From positions 19,418-83,417 of the forward strand of contig LGRX02035356.1 in assembly GCA_001247695.2 (NCBI GenBank): DNA of 64,000 nucleotides. Reading direction: 5' to 3'. This DNA comes from Cymbomonas tetramitiformis (taxonomy: Eukaryota > Chlorophyta > Pyramimonadophyceae > Pyramimonadales > Pyramimonadaceae). The first letter of the stretch is position 1. Each line of letters opens with the position of its first letter. Positions 11,528-22,373 of this stretch are shown in pieces. The notes beneath the pieces were generated by a model. It saw nothing but the letters and a program-made list of their open reading frames with translations, did not search any database and was not told where the DNA came from. Made by a program: the position numbers and the translations under genes.

Positions 11528-11819
11528 AGACTATCATCATAGTTCAACAGTATAATCTTTAATTTGCATTTTATGGACTCGAGATATAATGTATTGCAAT
11601 CATTGCTTTATAGTAATATGGCAGACGACCAAAAGTGCACTAAAAACGAGAGGGAATATTCTTGAGTACATGAATGTGTTAAATAATCTATTAAGAAACT
11701 GCATGATTTGGGGAAAAGAATATTCCTTTTTTCAAAAATTCGCCTGCGGCGGGCATTTTCTTGGAAATTTCCGACCGGCTCGCTCGGCAATCAGCATTAT
11801 TTCCAGGTAGGCGCAGATG

Positions 11820-12250
11820 TTCCACGCGAACCGTACAGTGCGACACATACGTGCGATGATTATAGCTTGTACAGTGCGACGCATGATGTGTGATGCATTA
11901 GTATGCAGCGCGACATACATATGTATCACGCGCAGACATAGTGTGCGATCTCGATGTTCATACAATTTTGCACCAGATGGACGCATGAATGCTGCGCAGA
12001 TGGACGCATGAATGCTGCGCAGATGAACGCATGAATGCTGCGCAGATGGACGCATGATAAAATGATGCTCAACAATATACATACATGCTGCGCAGAAATA
12101 GTGTGTGCGATGCCATCATCAGTATACACACATGTGCTGCGCAGAACTAGTGTGTGCAACGCCATCAACATTATACACACACATGCTGTGCATAGTGTGT
12201 GCGTTATTGTCATCATTATAACAACATGCTGTAATTGACAGTGAGTGACA
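11820..12250. repeat. Minisatellites rich in ATGCTGCGCAGATGGACGC
   Basis: About 11978-12060 holds four copies of a 23-bp unit, ATGAATGCTGCGCAGATGGAC with small changes. It is followed by about three longer units of roughly 55 bp, each with ACACATGCTGCGCAGAA and AGTGTGTGCG. Nothing coding is apparent. Confidence 0.6.
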
Positions 12251-13009
12251 AAGTTATCACACTTATCACACTTATCCCACTTATCACAGTCATTATCACA
12301 TGGCATACTGTAAGTGTGTGCACAAGTTACACTGTGATAATAATCAATCTGATCACATAAACTTAGCATGCATGCACACATGCATACCAGCCTGATCACG
12401 ATAACGGCTTGGCATACATTATGCATATACCAACAGTGCAACATAGATGTATATGCAGAGGATTGAAAAGTAAGGGCTTGTCAATAAACCATCGTGTAGT
12501 TCTGTTGATCGATTCGATGGCGATCTGTCCGCACCTAACCGACCATGGGCTTGTACCCCATGGCACCGGGGGTTTATCCAGCAATACACCTATATCACAC
12601 TGCAACATGCATATCTCATATACATGCTAGATCTTGCAAGTATAGGCTATATTGAAAACCCAAATGGTGTAAGATGCCAGTCTTGATTGTTAAGACAGGA
12701 ATTAGCACAGTTGTCCATGACGGAGGATTTGGGATTGGACAACTGTTCTCCTGTTAATCAAGATGGATACTCATCGGAGCTACTTGTGAAAATATACCAC
12801 TTAACTCATCATCCATTATGATGAGATGTACAGGATTACATCAGTATACTAACTATATTGATATACATTGTACTGGTGATATGCTGTCCATTGGTATACA
12901 GATAAACCTGTATGATTAATCTATATCAATTTACTTAAGTGTACAGTAATCACTCACCTTTAAGAAAACCCGGCGATAAGAAACCAGCCAGCTTTTTTTT
13001 TTTTTTTTG
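12251..13009. other. AT-rich intergenic stretch with one hairpin
   Basis: No gene was found. An imperfect inverted repeat at about 12684-12766 pairs CTTGATTGTTAAGACAGGA with TCCTGTTAATCAAG and CAGTTGTCC with GGACAACTG. It could be a MITE remnant. The stretch ends in a poly-T run that leads into an assembly gap. Confidence 0.4.
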
Positions 13010-13311
13010 NNNNNNNNNNNNNNNNNNNNNNNNNNNNNNNNNNNNNNNNNNNNNNNNNNNNNNNNNNNNNNNNNNNNNNNNNNNNNNNNNNNNNNNNNNN
13101 NNNNNNNNNNNNNNNNNNNNNNNNNNNNNNNNNNNNNNNNNNNNNNNNNNNNNNNNNNNNNNNNNNNNNNNNNNNNNNNNNNNNNNNNNNNNNNNNNNNN
13201 NNNNNNNNNNNNNNNNNNNNNNNNNNNNNNNNNNNNNNNNNNNNNNNNNNNNNNNNNNNNNNNNNNNNNNNNNNNNNNNNNNNNNNNNNNNNNNNNNNNN
13301 NNNNNNNNNNN
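13010..13311. other. Assembly gap (302 N)
   Basis: A run of N directly after a run of 18 T. Nothing can be said about its content, and apparent frames across it are meaningless. Confidence 0.99.
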
Positions 13312-13474
13312 ATTTGTCGCGGGTCTCTCACTCTTCACATGATGATGATGCCGATGATGGATACTCAGGGGGGGGTTTATTTTTTCCCCACCTGTACGTT
13401 CACGTACCCCCTATAAATATTCGGGAGAACCGGGGGATATGGATAATGGGAGGCGTCAAGAGCGATTTGGGTCG

Positions 13475-14432
13475 TGACCAGTGTTGTCAGTAGCTACTGT
13501 CATGACAGTAGGTTCGACAGTAGGTATGACAGTAGTCTAGAGCTACTGTGACAGTAGACCTGGTCGAAAAAACCAGTAGTTATGGGGTCAGTAACTTGCA
13601 CGAGAATGACAGTAGCTACTGTAGATGACAGTAGCTAATTTCGTCAGTAGATTCTGTCATAGACAGTAGCTACTGTCGTTTCAACAGTCGTTCAGGGTGA
13701 GTAACTGTTCTTCTGGTCTTGCGTTGCTAAAAATGGAGTACTCTGGTTGGTCCACCTCGGATGACACGTCTGCGGACAAGGGTTCTTGTCAAGTCGCCGC
13801 TTATTTAAATTTATACTTGAAAAAAGTAAAATATAAAAATATAAAAATATTCAGAAATATTTTAAAATATTTATATCAAAAATATTCAAAATATTTATAT
13901 GAAAAATATCCTGAGGAGCATAAATGCTAATGACGTGTCCCAGATCAGCTCCCCTGCCTCGCCTGCGCCCCGGCGACCCCCCCGGCTCTCCGGGGGGGCC
14001 ACCGAGGCGCCTGTACCGCTGCGACAACTCTGCCTCCATCGCGCATTGTCAAGACAGGCAGTGCCTTGACAACTACCTCATGTCGAAAATGTCATCTCAC
14101 CGCATTATTGCATCTCACTGCATTATTACATTTCACCGCGCACCGCACGCGCACCGCCCCCACACCGCCCGCGCACCGCCCGCGCACCGCCTGCGCACCT
14201 CGATATACTGTCGAACTACTGCCATAACCCCTATAGCTACTGTCGCAACTACTGCTACTGTCGCAACTACTGCTACTGTCGCAACTACTGCTACTGTCGC
14301 ACCTACTGTCAATTTCATGCAAGTTACTGACCCCACTAACTACTGTCGACATACTGTCGAGCCCATAAATAGTACCTACTATACTGTCGACTATACTGTG
14401 CCCCATAAGTGACCTACTGACAACACTGGTCA
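13475..14432. mobile_element. TIR element with GACAGTAG subterminal repeats
   Basis: The ends are inverted repeats, TGACCAGTGTTGTCAGTAG at 13475 and its complement ending at 14432. Inside each end are many copies of GACAGTAG or CTACTGTC (13490-13690 and 14205-14400), and GGGGTCAGTAACTTGCA appears inverted on both sides. The middle holds AAATATT-rich tandem DNA (13805-13910), a C-rich hairpin (about 13967-14000) and GCGCACCGCC repeats. No gene. It is a non-autonomous foldback-like element. A target duplication was not identified. Confidence 0.55.
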
Positions 14433-15200
14433 GTACGTGTATATGGTCAAGTATAATATCAACATCACATGTATACAGTAATGCATAGATACCATCCAAC
14501 AAACACATGTGCGTGTTGGATGTCAGTGATGTCGATAGATAAGGGAACATGATCAATCCACATGCTGAAGGGCTGGATGGAGAATATCTCCAGACCCGAA
14601 GGCAATATACAGTGCTCAGAAGACAGCTCGTCACTGTTGAGCACTGTCCATGCCCTTTTCATTCTATCGCTGGAGCAACACCATCATCTACTATGCATTT
14701 TGACAGTTGATTCAGTACCTGATCACTTCAATGCATATCTCAATAAATCTCACAGATCAGAACTCATCTTGACACTGATGTAGCTGATAGAGGTTATTAA
14801 ACAGACACTGCTCTGATTGTTCAAGCATTGTTCTGATTTACTTAGAAACTGGAGATATCATTTTGATACTCTTCCAGTGCACCGCCATATGCCTAAGTAA
14901 ATGATAAATCACCTGCTCAGGACCTGTGAACCACTTTGGTGAGGCCACCTCTCGAAAGTGGTGCACGAAAGTGGTTCATACAATTCACACTGCTGTAACC
15001 CGTAACGCGCCGGGTATTCTGAATTATTTATGACATAATTGCATATAATTTAGATTTGGGATCTGCCGTCTCCCGATATTCAACGCGGATGAATACGTGG
15101 CACATTGTGGCAGTCCGATCAAAACATTTGCTACGGCCAAAATCGCTCCTCACCCCATAATCTATGACGATGACGATGACACCCGAATGGTGTCATGGCA

Positions 15201-16546
15201 TAATGATTAGGTTAAACACGGCCAGTGTCGGCTTTTACAGAATCGTGTCCGTTTTTGCAATTCCTGTCCGTTTTTGCAGTTCTTAACAGTGGTGTGTGTT
15301 TTTTTCAACTTGCAACTTTCCAACCGCGATACGCACGATATGCCTAAGCGCAAGTTTAAGCACGAAAACTTGAATGACGCTGAGATGATGGCTTTGCAAA
15401 CGTCACAGCGATCCCAACGACGGACTCGTGATTCTCATGAAGCGAGTTTCATGAATAGCCCATCCGCCTTTCATGAGTGCGTGGAAGTTGAATACCTCCC
15501 CGCCATCAAGCCAATAAACAAAGAATGGACACGGAAAATATTTGATGATGTTCACGCGGATAAAGAGGTACGAGTAAAGCGCACTGTTGTTCCAAAAGAA
15601 CAAGTGGCTTTACTCGTAGACAGCTTTAATCCGACGAACTTTATGCACGAAAATAAGATCAAAAGCCGAACATTTGTCGACTTGTTTGCCGCGGGTTCCG
15701 AGATAAATCTAAACTTGAAACCAGTTTTAGAAAGTCGTTTCGGAAAGGCCGAATTCAAGTTTATTTCAGTGGATATTGACACTAAGTCGAAAGCAAAAAA
15801 TGTGCAGGGCGGGGTCCCTATGAACATCTTTCGTGTGCACGACAACTGGAAAGTGTTGGGTCAAAACGTCATTTGTGCACCGCCTATAAGTGGAATGAGT
15901 GACGCGGCTATCATGTACTTCGCAGAACACTGCAAGGATTTCTGCGCGTTTTTGGTGCCAGCCATGTGGCTTGCTGACCGTGCCTATCCACTTCGACGAA
16001 TGTGGTGGGCGAAAAAGCAAGAAGAAAAGCTCATTTACGAGCTCGAGGGTGTTCAAGGCATGCGCTGGATTGTGTGTGTGAAAGAGAAGCGCAAAGGCCA
16101 AGATCTCTTCGCAAATACTGGTGTGCAACTAAGTGCTAAGCCAGCAATGAAAAAAGCTTACGCCGAACGCAAGCAGGAAGCACTAGAAAGCGCTCCTAGT
16201 GATGGTGGAGATGCTCTTGAGGTTGCTTTGAGGAATGATGCTTCATAGATGCTAGCGATACAAGGTCTCTCGGTAGGAACGCATGTACTGTAACATGGAA
16301 CATACAAAGACACGTATCTCATATCATAGAAGTACATAATTTGAATTATGCACATATGATATTATTGTACCGTGTATGCGTGAATGCGTGTGCGTGTGAA
16401 ATGCTTTGTGTTATGCTCGAATTTGTCTTTGGACGGAGTGTATATTTGTTGTTGACACTGTTAAGAACTGCAAAAACGGACAGATTTTGCAAAAACGGAC
16501 ACGATTCTGTAAAAGCCGACACTGGCCGTGTTTAACCTAATCATTA
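15201..16546. mobile_element. Compact element with 91-bp TIRs and one gene
   Basis: The left end 15201-15291 and the right end 16456-16546 are inverted repeats matching at about 88 of 91 positions, starting TAATGATTAGGTTAAACACG. Each TIR holds TGTCCGTTTTTGCA twice. The flanks show TCATGGCA on the left and TCATGGTC on the right, an imperfect 8-bp (6 of 8) duplication. The interior of about 1.16 kb is almost filled by one ORF (15340-16248) that does not look like any transposase I know. Confidence 0.75.
15340..16248 (+). CDS. Methyltransferase-like protein of a TIR element
   Basis: An intact 302-residue frame starting at ATG 15340 (MPKRKF...). After a basic N-terminus, residues about 107-120 read RTFVDLFAAGSEINL, like the glycine-bearing SAM-binding motif I of class I methyltransferases. 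FISVDIDT about 35 residues later fits the acidic motif II. NVICAPPISG fits the position of the (D/N)PP(Y/F) motif of amino-methyltransferases, though the first residue is Ala, so activity is uncertain. The rest is helical and charged. It is the only gene between the 91-bp TIRs. It could be a catalytically altered methyltransferase, or an unknown enzyme with a Rossmann fold. The family call is an inference from motif order only. Confidence 0.45.
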   Translation: MPKRKFKHENLNDAEMMALQTSQRSQRRTRDSHEASFMNSPSAFHECVEVEYLPAIKPINKEWTRKIFDDVHADKEVRVKRTVVPKEQVALLVDSFNPTNFMHENKIKSRTFVDLFAAGSEINLNLKPVLESRFGKAEFKFISVDIDTKSKAKNVQGGVPMNIFRVHDNWKVLGQNVICAPPISGMSDAAIMYFAEHCKDFCAFLVPAMWLADRAYPLRRMWWAKKQEEKLIYELEGVQGMRWIVCVKEKRKGQDLFANTGVQLSAKPAMKKAYAERKQEALESAPSDGGDALEVALRNDAS

Positions 16547-17362
16547 TCATGGTCAACCGACGCAGTCATGCGATGCTCGTTGTCATCGCGACACCCCCCC
16601 CACTTCGTATGTTTTAAAGTTATAATCACGATCTCCGAATTCGCCTGCCAGGTCAAAGCCATCGCAGCACGAACATTGGTGCACATTTTCGCATTTTCGC
16701 ATTTTAGTGAATGTAACCCTTTTGGATATTCGCTACATCGCGGCCAGATTATTGGCTGAAAAAAAAGGATTCCCACAGGGCATTTGGTTATTGGTCATAA
16801 TGTCCAGGTGCTATAATGACCTGGAAGCTATCTTCCCAGAGATCTTCAAAATCGTAACGTTGAATTATAAGATTTATACCCCAGGCAAAATTCTGCTTTC
16901 ACCGCCAGATTGAAAACTCTAAACTGTGAATCTTGCGGTTCGAAGCACTCTTGAGAGTGAAAATCGGTTCTCTACCCCCTTCGACCCTAGAAGCCCTAAG
17001 GGATGCCCCCCCTACGAAAGGTACTCACGAAAGTGGAATTAAGGGTTTTTGGCTCACCAAAGTGTACTCGGTCGATGCGAATACTCGATTTCTGGACAAA
17101 AAGATGCGCCTCGTCGAGATCTTTCCATCGATCCGCGACTTTAGTATTCGCATCGACCGAGATTACTTTGGTGAAGATCCGCACCCTTTGGTGAATCACG
17201 AAACCTGGTTTGGTGATTCACAGAAGTGGTTTTCCACTTTCGTGCACCACTTTCGTGAGGTGGCCTCACCAAAGTGGTTCACAGGTCCTGAGTGATTACT
17301 ATGAGCATTTGCTCTGATTACTTAGTATCTGGATGGCACTACCATCCAAAGTATTGTCATAG

Positions 17363-18295
17363 ATCCGAAGATTCGAAAAAACATGGTTTACAACCATAAA
17401 AGCCAAGTCCGAAAATGGAGAGGACCTCACCCAGGATCATTTCAGGGTGATGGCATACCTTGAGAGTAAGGGCAAGGCTCTCTCCAGAACCAAGGAGAAG
17501 AAGCCTGTAGTAACCCTGATATTCAGGGATGCCTGTGGCCACATCCTTATATGTTCGGGCTGGAAAGCTCTTGCTGGGTCCACCAGGGACGATCTGAGTC
17601 CATTAATGGACCATGTCAACGTTGGTAAAATCTACGACATCTATTTTTCGGTAGAAACATTCTACAATTTAGGTGTGTGCAACGATTATGCGCTTACTCG
17701 CAACCTGGGCGACATTTCTGGAGTTGTCCAGACACTTGACGCCATTGTGGAAGTAACAAAGGCGTTACCTCCAGCCTTTATCGAAGAATATGGGCAACCT
17801 CCTAATTGGTTCCAGAATCGTCAAGGCCTTACTATCGACAGCGACAGCGAGGACGAAAATTACATTGCCCCTCCTCCTCCTCCTGCGAAGCGGCGCAAGA
17901 ACAAGGACAAGAAGCCCAAAGCTTTGGACTTTGGCGTTTGGCCTGTGGAGGACCTTGGAACCAGTGAGGTTCCACCAGGTAAATGTTTATGTTTTAGTTT
18001 ACAATTGGATAGTTGGATCTGTGTTATTTAAAATGTTTATCCTGAACACTAGCTTTTTGGAATGAACAAACGCGCAGGTGCTTCAACCGCCAACGCGGCA
18101 GAAGTCCCTCCTGATGTTACCCTGGAACCACCGCCAATTGGTGAACAAGTTCCATCTACTGAAGGAGATCAGTCTGAAGCACCAATTGGCGCTAGCAATG
18201 TCGCAATGCCAGAAACTGGCGCTGGCGCTGATGAATCTCCTGGCGCTGTGGCTGTTAAAAAGCCTAAGACACAGACCAAAACGAAACGGCATTAG
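17363..18295 (+). CDS. Two-exon OB-fold-like protein, 5' part not resolved
   Basis: Exon a runs from a possible acceptor (GTCATAG, exon from 17363) to 17978. Intron 17979-18077 is GT-AG (GTAAAT...CGCGCAG). Exon b runs from 18078 to the TAG at 18295, in phase. The N-terminal 110 residues alternate strands and turns (KPVVTLIFRDACGHILICSG, then VGKIYDIYFSVETF and NDYALTRN), resembling the OB-fold DNA-binding domains of replication protein A large subunits. Then come an acidic patch (DSDSEDEN), a run of prolines, a basic KRRKNKDKKPK and a low-complexity Pro/Ala/Glu tail ending in KTQTKTKRH. The start codon was not found; an in-frame TAG precedes the first exon. It could belong to a mobile element such as a Helitron-type RPA gene. 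Function is an inference. Confidence 0.4.
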
Positions 18296-19675
18296 ATTGA
18301 ACATGTGATTGCTAAAGACAATTGTTAGCAAAAGTAGTTTATAGCTTGACAGTATAAAGCTTAACAGTATGTATATTTTAAATTGAAGAAATTTTCTTGA
18401 GAAAAAAAAACATTTGAAAAGTTTGTTACCACAATTATGCATGTTATCCTCCTGTCAGTTGCATGTGTCGTGATATTTTATTTGTAAAATGGATTATTAA
18501 TTGAAGCATCGTTTTTTTGAAACTCAACGGTCAATTTAGATTATTATCTAGTAATCATTTCGTCACTCTCATATCACATAAATTTGATCGACGTCGTTTT
18601 CTTCGATTAGCTGTCATAGAGATATTTAATAGTCGTTGAGAGTCGATCTGTTAAGTCTGAGGTTATATAGTCGTTTAGTTCGAGACTGATTATTTCGTGG
18701 AGAATATTGTTAAACGGCTCGTTCATCTGCGAACGGAAAACTTTAAGCGCAAGTACCGACTAAAACTATCGTAGTCAGCGATTCGACAGCTGTGTCGTGA
18801 GCACCTCAAACCCTTCAGGAAGTGAAAGCTGTGTCGTTGCTACTCAGTGTAGGGAAACCGTTTAAGCTTTTGTTACATCTACAAACAGCAGAGCAAAGCT
18901 AAAGTTCGAAGCATTACGTGGTTTTCTTCCAGGCTTCCAGGCATCTCACTGGCTAGCATAGGAATTTTCAGTTGGATCCTCAGGCCAGCATTTACTGTTC
19001 AGCTAACGATTGCAACAGCTACAGTCTTCACGCATATATTTTTTTGTCATCAAAGCCACGCTCACCACGATCACAAGGTTCGCAATATCCCAACGGCGGC
19101 TTGCTTGTTGCCACTAACTGTTGCTTCCTCTGTCATCCTCATGCTTGTTTGACATAGACAACCTCACTCTACCTGGCTTTCCTTCTTTCAGATAGTCCGC
19201 TGCTTGCTTGTTTTTGGCGGGCAAGGTGGAGGAAACTCCAAAGCTCTGCAGCAAGTCATTTCGACTACATATCAAATAAAGAATAGAAGGATAAAGCTGG
19301 CGCCGAGAGCTAAAGTTGCCGCCGCCGAAAAAGGTGATTGTGCTTTTAAAACATAACTCGCCTTGGGAAATTCTTCCGAACCGAAGCTTCTTCTTCTAAA
19401 GAACCACCCTGTAGTGGTGTGAATGTAGTTAGTTTTCTTCCGAGATATACAGCTGGTCATCCCTTTCATTGATGAATGTCTATTCGGTTATACAAATTGC
19501 CACTTAGTCAACTCCCTGCCTTATAGACTATGGTAAATTTGATTTTTTTAATGCCTACTTGCACTACCTTGCACATTTTGTCATCATCACCCAATTTACT
19601 CACATGTTTGCCCAATGATTATATTACAATCCCATGCTCTTGAAAAATCATCATTAACTCAAACATTTTTTTCAA
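18296..19675. other. Intergenic, no gene recognised
   Basis: AT-rich sequence with scattered short frames and no domain, repeat or RNA gene that I could support. The first 150 bases are probably the 3' region of the gene ending at 18295. Confidence 0.4.
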
Positions 19676-21134
19676 TTGTGTCAAACCTATATTCATTCCA
19701 TATATGAATGCCACAACTATGGACACGCCCAACCCCGTCGGGGGGGACCCCTTCGCAGCCCCCGACAGGGCCTTCCCCCCCCTTGCGATCTCAGCTTCGC
19801 CATTTCCCTGCCACCTCTCAGACAGTCGTTCCCACGTCCGCGCTCAGTTGTCACCATTTTCCCCCACTCCGCAACACCGCTTTTCCCCAAGTGCGCCCGT
19901 GTGCTAGTTATACCGGGCGACATATAATTTATACCAGCCACACCACCGCCCCGATTTCACGCTCAGACACCACCAGCAATCCACGTCAGCCCGATGTAAA
20001 TCTTGCTTCAGCAAGCCACCAGGAAAGCAGATGCCAGTACCTACGTCCGAAGGCAAGCCTTTCTGACCGCTACCCTTACAGGAGCAAATCTCACAGGCCC
20101 ATTCCCTTTCGCGAGTCGAAACTCCGTGAAACCCGCGATCAGTGCGGCGCCCCTCAGACAACCCCTTCCTCACAATCAGTTATTCGCCCGATGACGCTTG
20201 TCACGCATCTAAATTATACCCAAAACACGCCAATGCGGTACAGTACGACGCGTCACGACAACAGCACCCTCGCACAGCAGCCACGGGCGCCACCCATGGC
20301 GTATCAGCCGTTACATCAACCCAAAACACCCCAGTCAGTTATTCAGCAGCACGACAGCCACGTCACCACGTACGACAACAACGCCAAACTCGAATTACAT
20401 TCGCTCAGACCTATTTCCTGTTCTACAAAATGCTTTCTCTCTGAACTGCTCCCGCTCGCACGAACTGGGCGACAGTCCACCGGGCGTGGCGCGACATCCG
20501 CCGGGCCAGGCTGAGCCCATCCACGGCCTCGTGAAGATCAAGGAATATATATCACAGGCACCGCAGCGCCTCATCCGCGCCACGTGGACGAAGTCTCCGG
20601 CTCGCCGCACCGGATCACCGCTGGCACCTGCAACACCAACGAGTACAACGCGAAGCACTGCGCCGCGCCCCAAGCGCGGAAGTTCACGGCAACTCGATAT
20701 GGACGCACCACATGTGACACCACGTCACAACAGCAGCCAGCGTCAGAATGTAGTATCTCAAGAGTCACCAACGGGATGTAGCATTTGGCGACAGTTCAAA
20801 TGAGGAAGCAGATCGCTGATTGGAGAAGGCGAAACATCGCGAACCGAGAAGACACAAAACGCCTAGCTGCAGCTGTAGGAAAAGAGCTCTTAAAGAGAAT
20901 AGAGACGATTTCAAAACATTCTGCAGATAACTCTGAACCTTTCAAAATCATCTTGGCCTTGCGTAAATTTGTATCGAATATATTTTCCCTCGCTGAATTC
21001 CCAACGACGTTGCAAATCCTCACGCACCCAGCGCCCGTTTGAATCAGTCAGGGACAGTTTGTCTGATACGCGCTCCGCACGTAGCGCATAGCCTGAATCC
21101 AGTGACCCCGAACTCGCAAACTCACTCGCGCAGC
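19676..21134 (+). pseudogene. Degraded Pro/Thr/Ser-rich coding DNA
   Basis: Open stretches in changing frames share a Pro/Thr/Gln-rich composition: PNPVGGDPFAAPDRAFPP from about 19733, SYSAARQPRHHVRQQRQT from about 20340, ARKFTATRYGRTTCDT from about 20680, and a charged helix MRKQIADWRRRNIANREDTK from about 20800. This looks like one long decayed gene. No domain was recognised. It leads into the first 1,055-bp repeat. Confidence 0.3.
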
Positions 21135-22189
21135 CACACCGACTAGGCGTAGATCCACACTCGCATAACGGAAGGCGAATCCGCAACACTAAAGGTCGCG
21201 GCTCCGCGCAGTCGAGGTAAGCCCGAGACACCGTGTGCTAGGTGAAAGCTTTCCGTGTTTTCTTGCAAGGAACGGACAGTCGTGCAGGGACCCGCTATGC
21301 ACCCAAGGAGCCTGGAACACCTCTGAATTCACCTTACAGCAATAAACATGCGCGCAAAAGTGTACCCTGAATTCATGCGTGCGTGCGTGCGTTTGCGGTA
21401 TGTGTGCGTGCCGCAGCTCAGCCTTAGCTTCACTCACTAACGCCGCTGCTGCTTTCTTCTCCGTGTCCGTACGAAGACATCGTCTTCGTCGTTTACGACC
21501 ACTTTTCTTTACCAAGTTCCCGAGGGAATTCTCAGGTGAGGCGCGATAGTTCGCACTCCCGTGAATTCCCACCCTGAGAGTGTTGAGAAGGTGCACGGCG
21601 ACGCCGAGACGGCCAGCGGCTTTCCGTTTTAAAAACCCGAATTCAGCACAAGCTCGGAAAGTCAGCACGCTCGGCTAAGCTCGGCTACTTCAGACGACGT
21701 CACAGCTCAACACCGCTGACGACTTTTCAGACTCCAGAGAAGCGACTGCTCCTCTTTCCGGACCCCGTTTTGGCCGTTTTCAAGTGTGCATTCACGCGCG
21801 TTCCGGCTGTATGACTGCCGAGTGGATTCACCATACTCTATCTCTGCCCGGACACCATGAATTCTCAAACCTTGTCCAACTGTGTGCTTTCGCTGTTGTG
21901 GCCTGAGCCGACCCCGTGAATTCAGCGCCGACAGCCGCTACCTGCTTTGGGCATTCCCACTCGGGCTGGTTGGCCCAGCGCGGGGGCTGAATTCAACCTT
22001 TTCAGCCAGCCCGAGCGAGCTGTGAATTTAGTCTCTGCTGGCCTCTGGACCTTGGTATCCTTTTTGAAGCCGAGCCCAGCAGTCCGTTCGGCCTTCGTTG
22101 CGTAGTTCTTGAGCCCGAGTTGCCCCTTTTCGCCTTCCCCTTTGAGGACTCCACGCTGACCGGGCACCTTTTCGTCAGGTTGCCCGTCA
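21135..22189. repeat. 1,055-bp direct repeat, copy A
   Basis: Near-identical to 25388-26442; by eye about 11 substitutions and no length change. Both copies contain many GAATTC sites (about eight to nine per kb), often within TGAATTCA, and a GCGTGCGTGCGTGCG run. Minus-strand frames exist but look like by-products of composition. The ends (CACACCGACTAGG...TTGCCCGTCA) are not TG...CA and carry no duplication, so a plain LTR is unlikely. Confidence 0.85.
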
Positions 22190-22373
22190 TGGATGCTCTT
22201 GCCTCCTCATGGAAATCGGCTTCCCCGGCTACGTCTGTCCCGCACATCCCACCAACGACGACCCCACAGCCCCACAGCGCCCACCCAAAACAACGCGCTT
22301 GCCCACCCCCGGCAGGGAAGCCTGCCCTCCGCGAGCCGAGGCGCGACGGGCCTCGACCCCAAAGTGGGCAACC

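Larger units (their letters stand above)
8076..11811 (+). mobile_element. hAT transposon, complete ends, internally broken
   Basis: The termini are perfect 20-bp inverted repeats, CCTACCTGGAAATAATGCTG at 8076-8095 and its complement at 11792-11811. An 8-bp duplication CGCAGATG flanks them (8068-8075 and 11812-11819). An 8-bp duplication is the signature of hAT-superfamily insertion. The interior holds a zinc-finger and transposase-like gene split by stops, frameshifts and a foldback insertion, so this copy is not autonomous now. Intact ends mean it could still be moved by a transposase supplied elsewhere. Confidence 0.85.
14916..17292. mobile_element. TIR element with CACTTTGGTGA motifs, carrying a nested element
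   Basis: Inverted cores of 59 bp match almost perfectly: CTCAGGACCTGTGAACCACT at 14916 and its complement ending at 17292, continuing through GAGGCCACCTC and CGAAAGTGGTGCACGAAAG. Weaker similarity extends beyond both cores, so the true ends may lie further out. Near the right end a hairpin pairs GGTCGATGCGAATACT (about 17070) with AGTATTCGCATCGACC (about 17142). The only gene inside belongs to the nested element at 15201-16546. Confidence 0.6.

Noticed and set aside
11978..12060. Short regularly spaced repeats as a CRISPR array
   Set aside because: The units are head-to-tail without unique spacers and the DNA is eukaryotic; it is a minisatellite.
12931..13493. Frames spanning the assembly gap
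   Set aside because: They consist mostly of N and poly-T or poly-A and have no meaning.
16933..17295. Open frame of about 120 residues
   Set aside because: It lies wholly in the terminal repeat and hairpin DNA of the TIR element at 14916-17292, with frames also open on the other strand.
21189..21668. Minus-strand frame within the 1,055-bp repeat (also at 25442-25921)
   Set aside because: Conserved only because the repeats are nearly identical; composition is odd and the EF/NS residues come from the GAATTC motifs.
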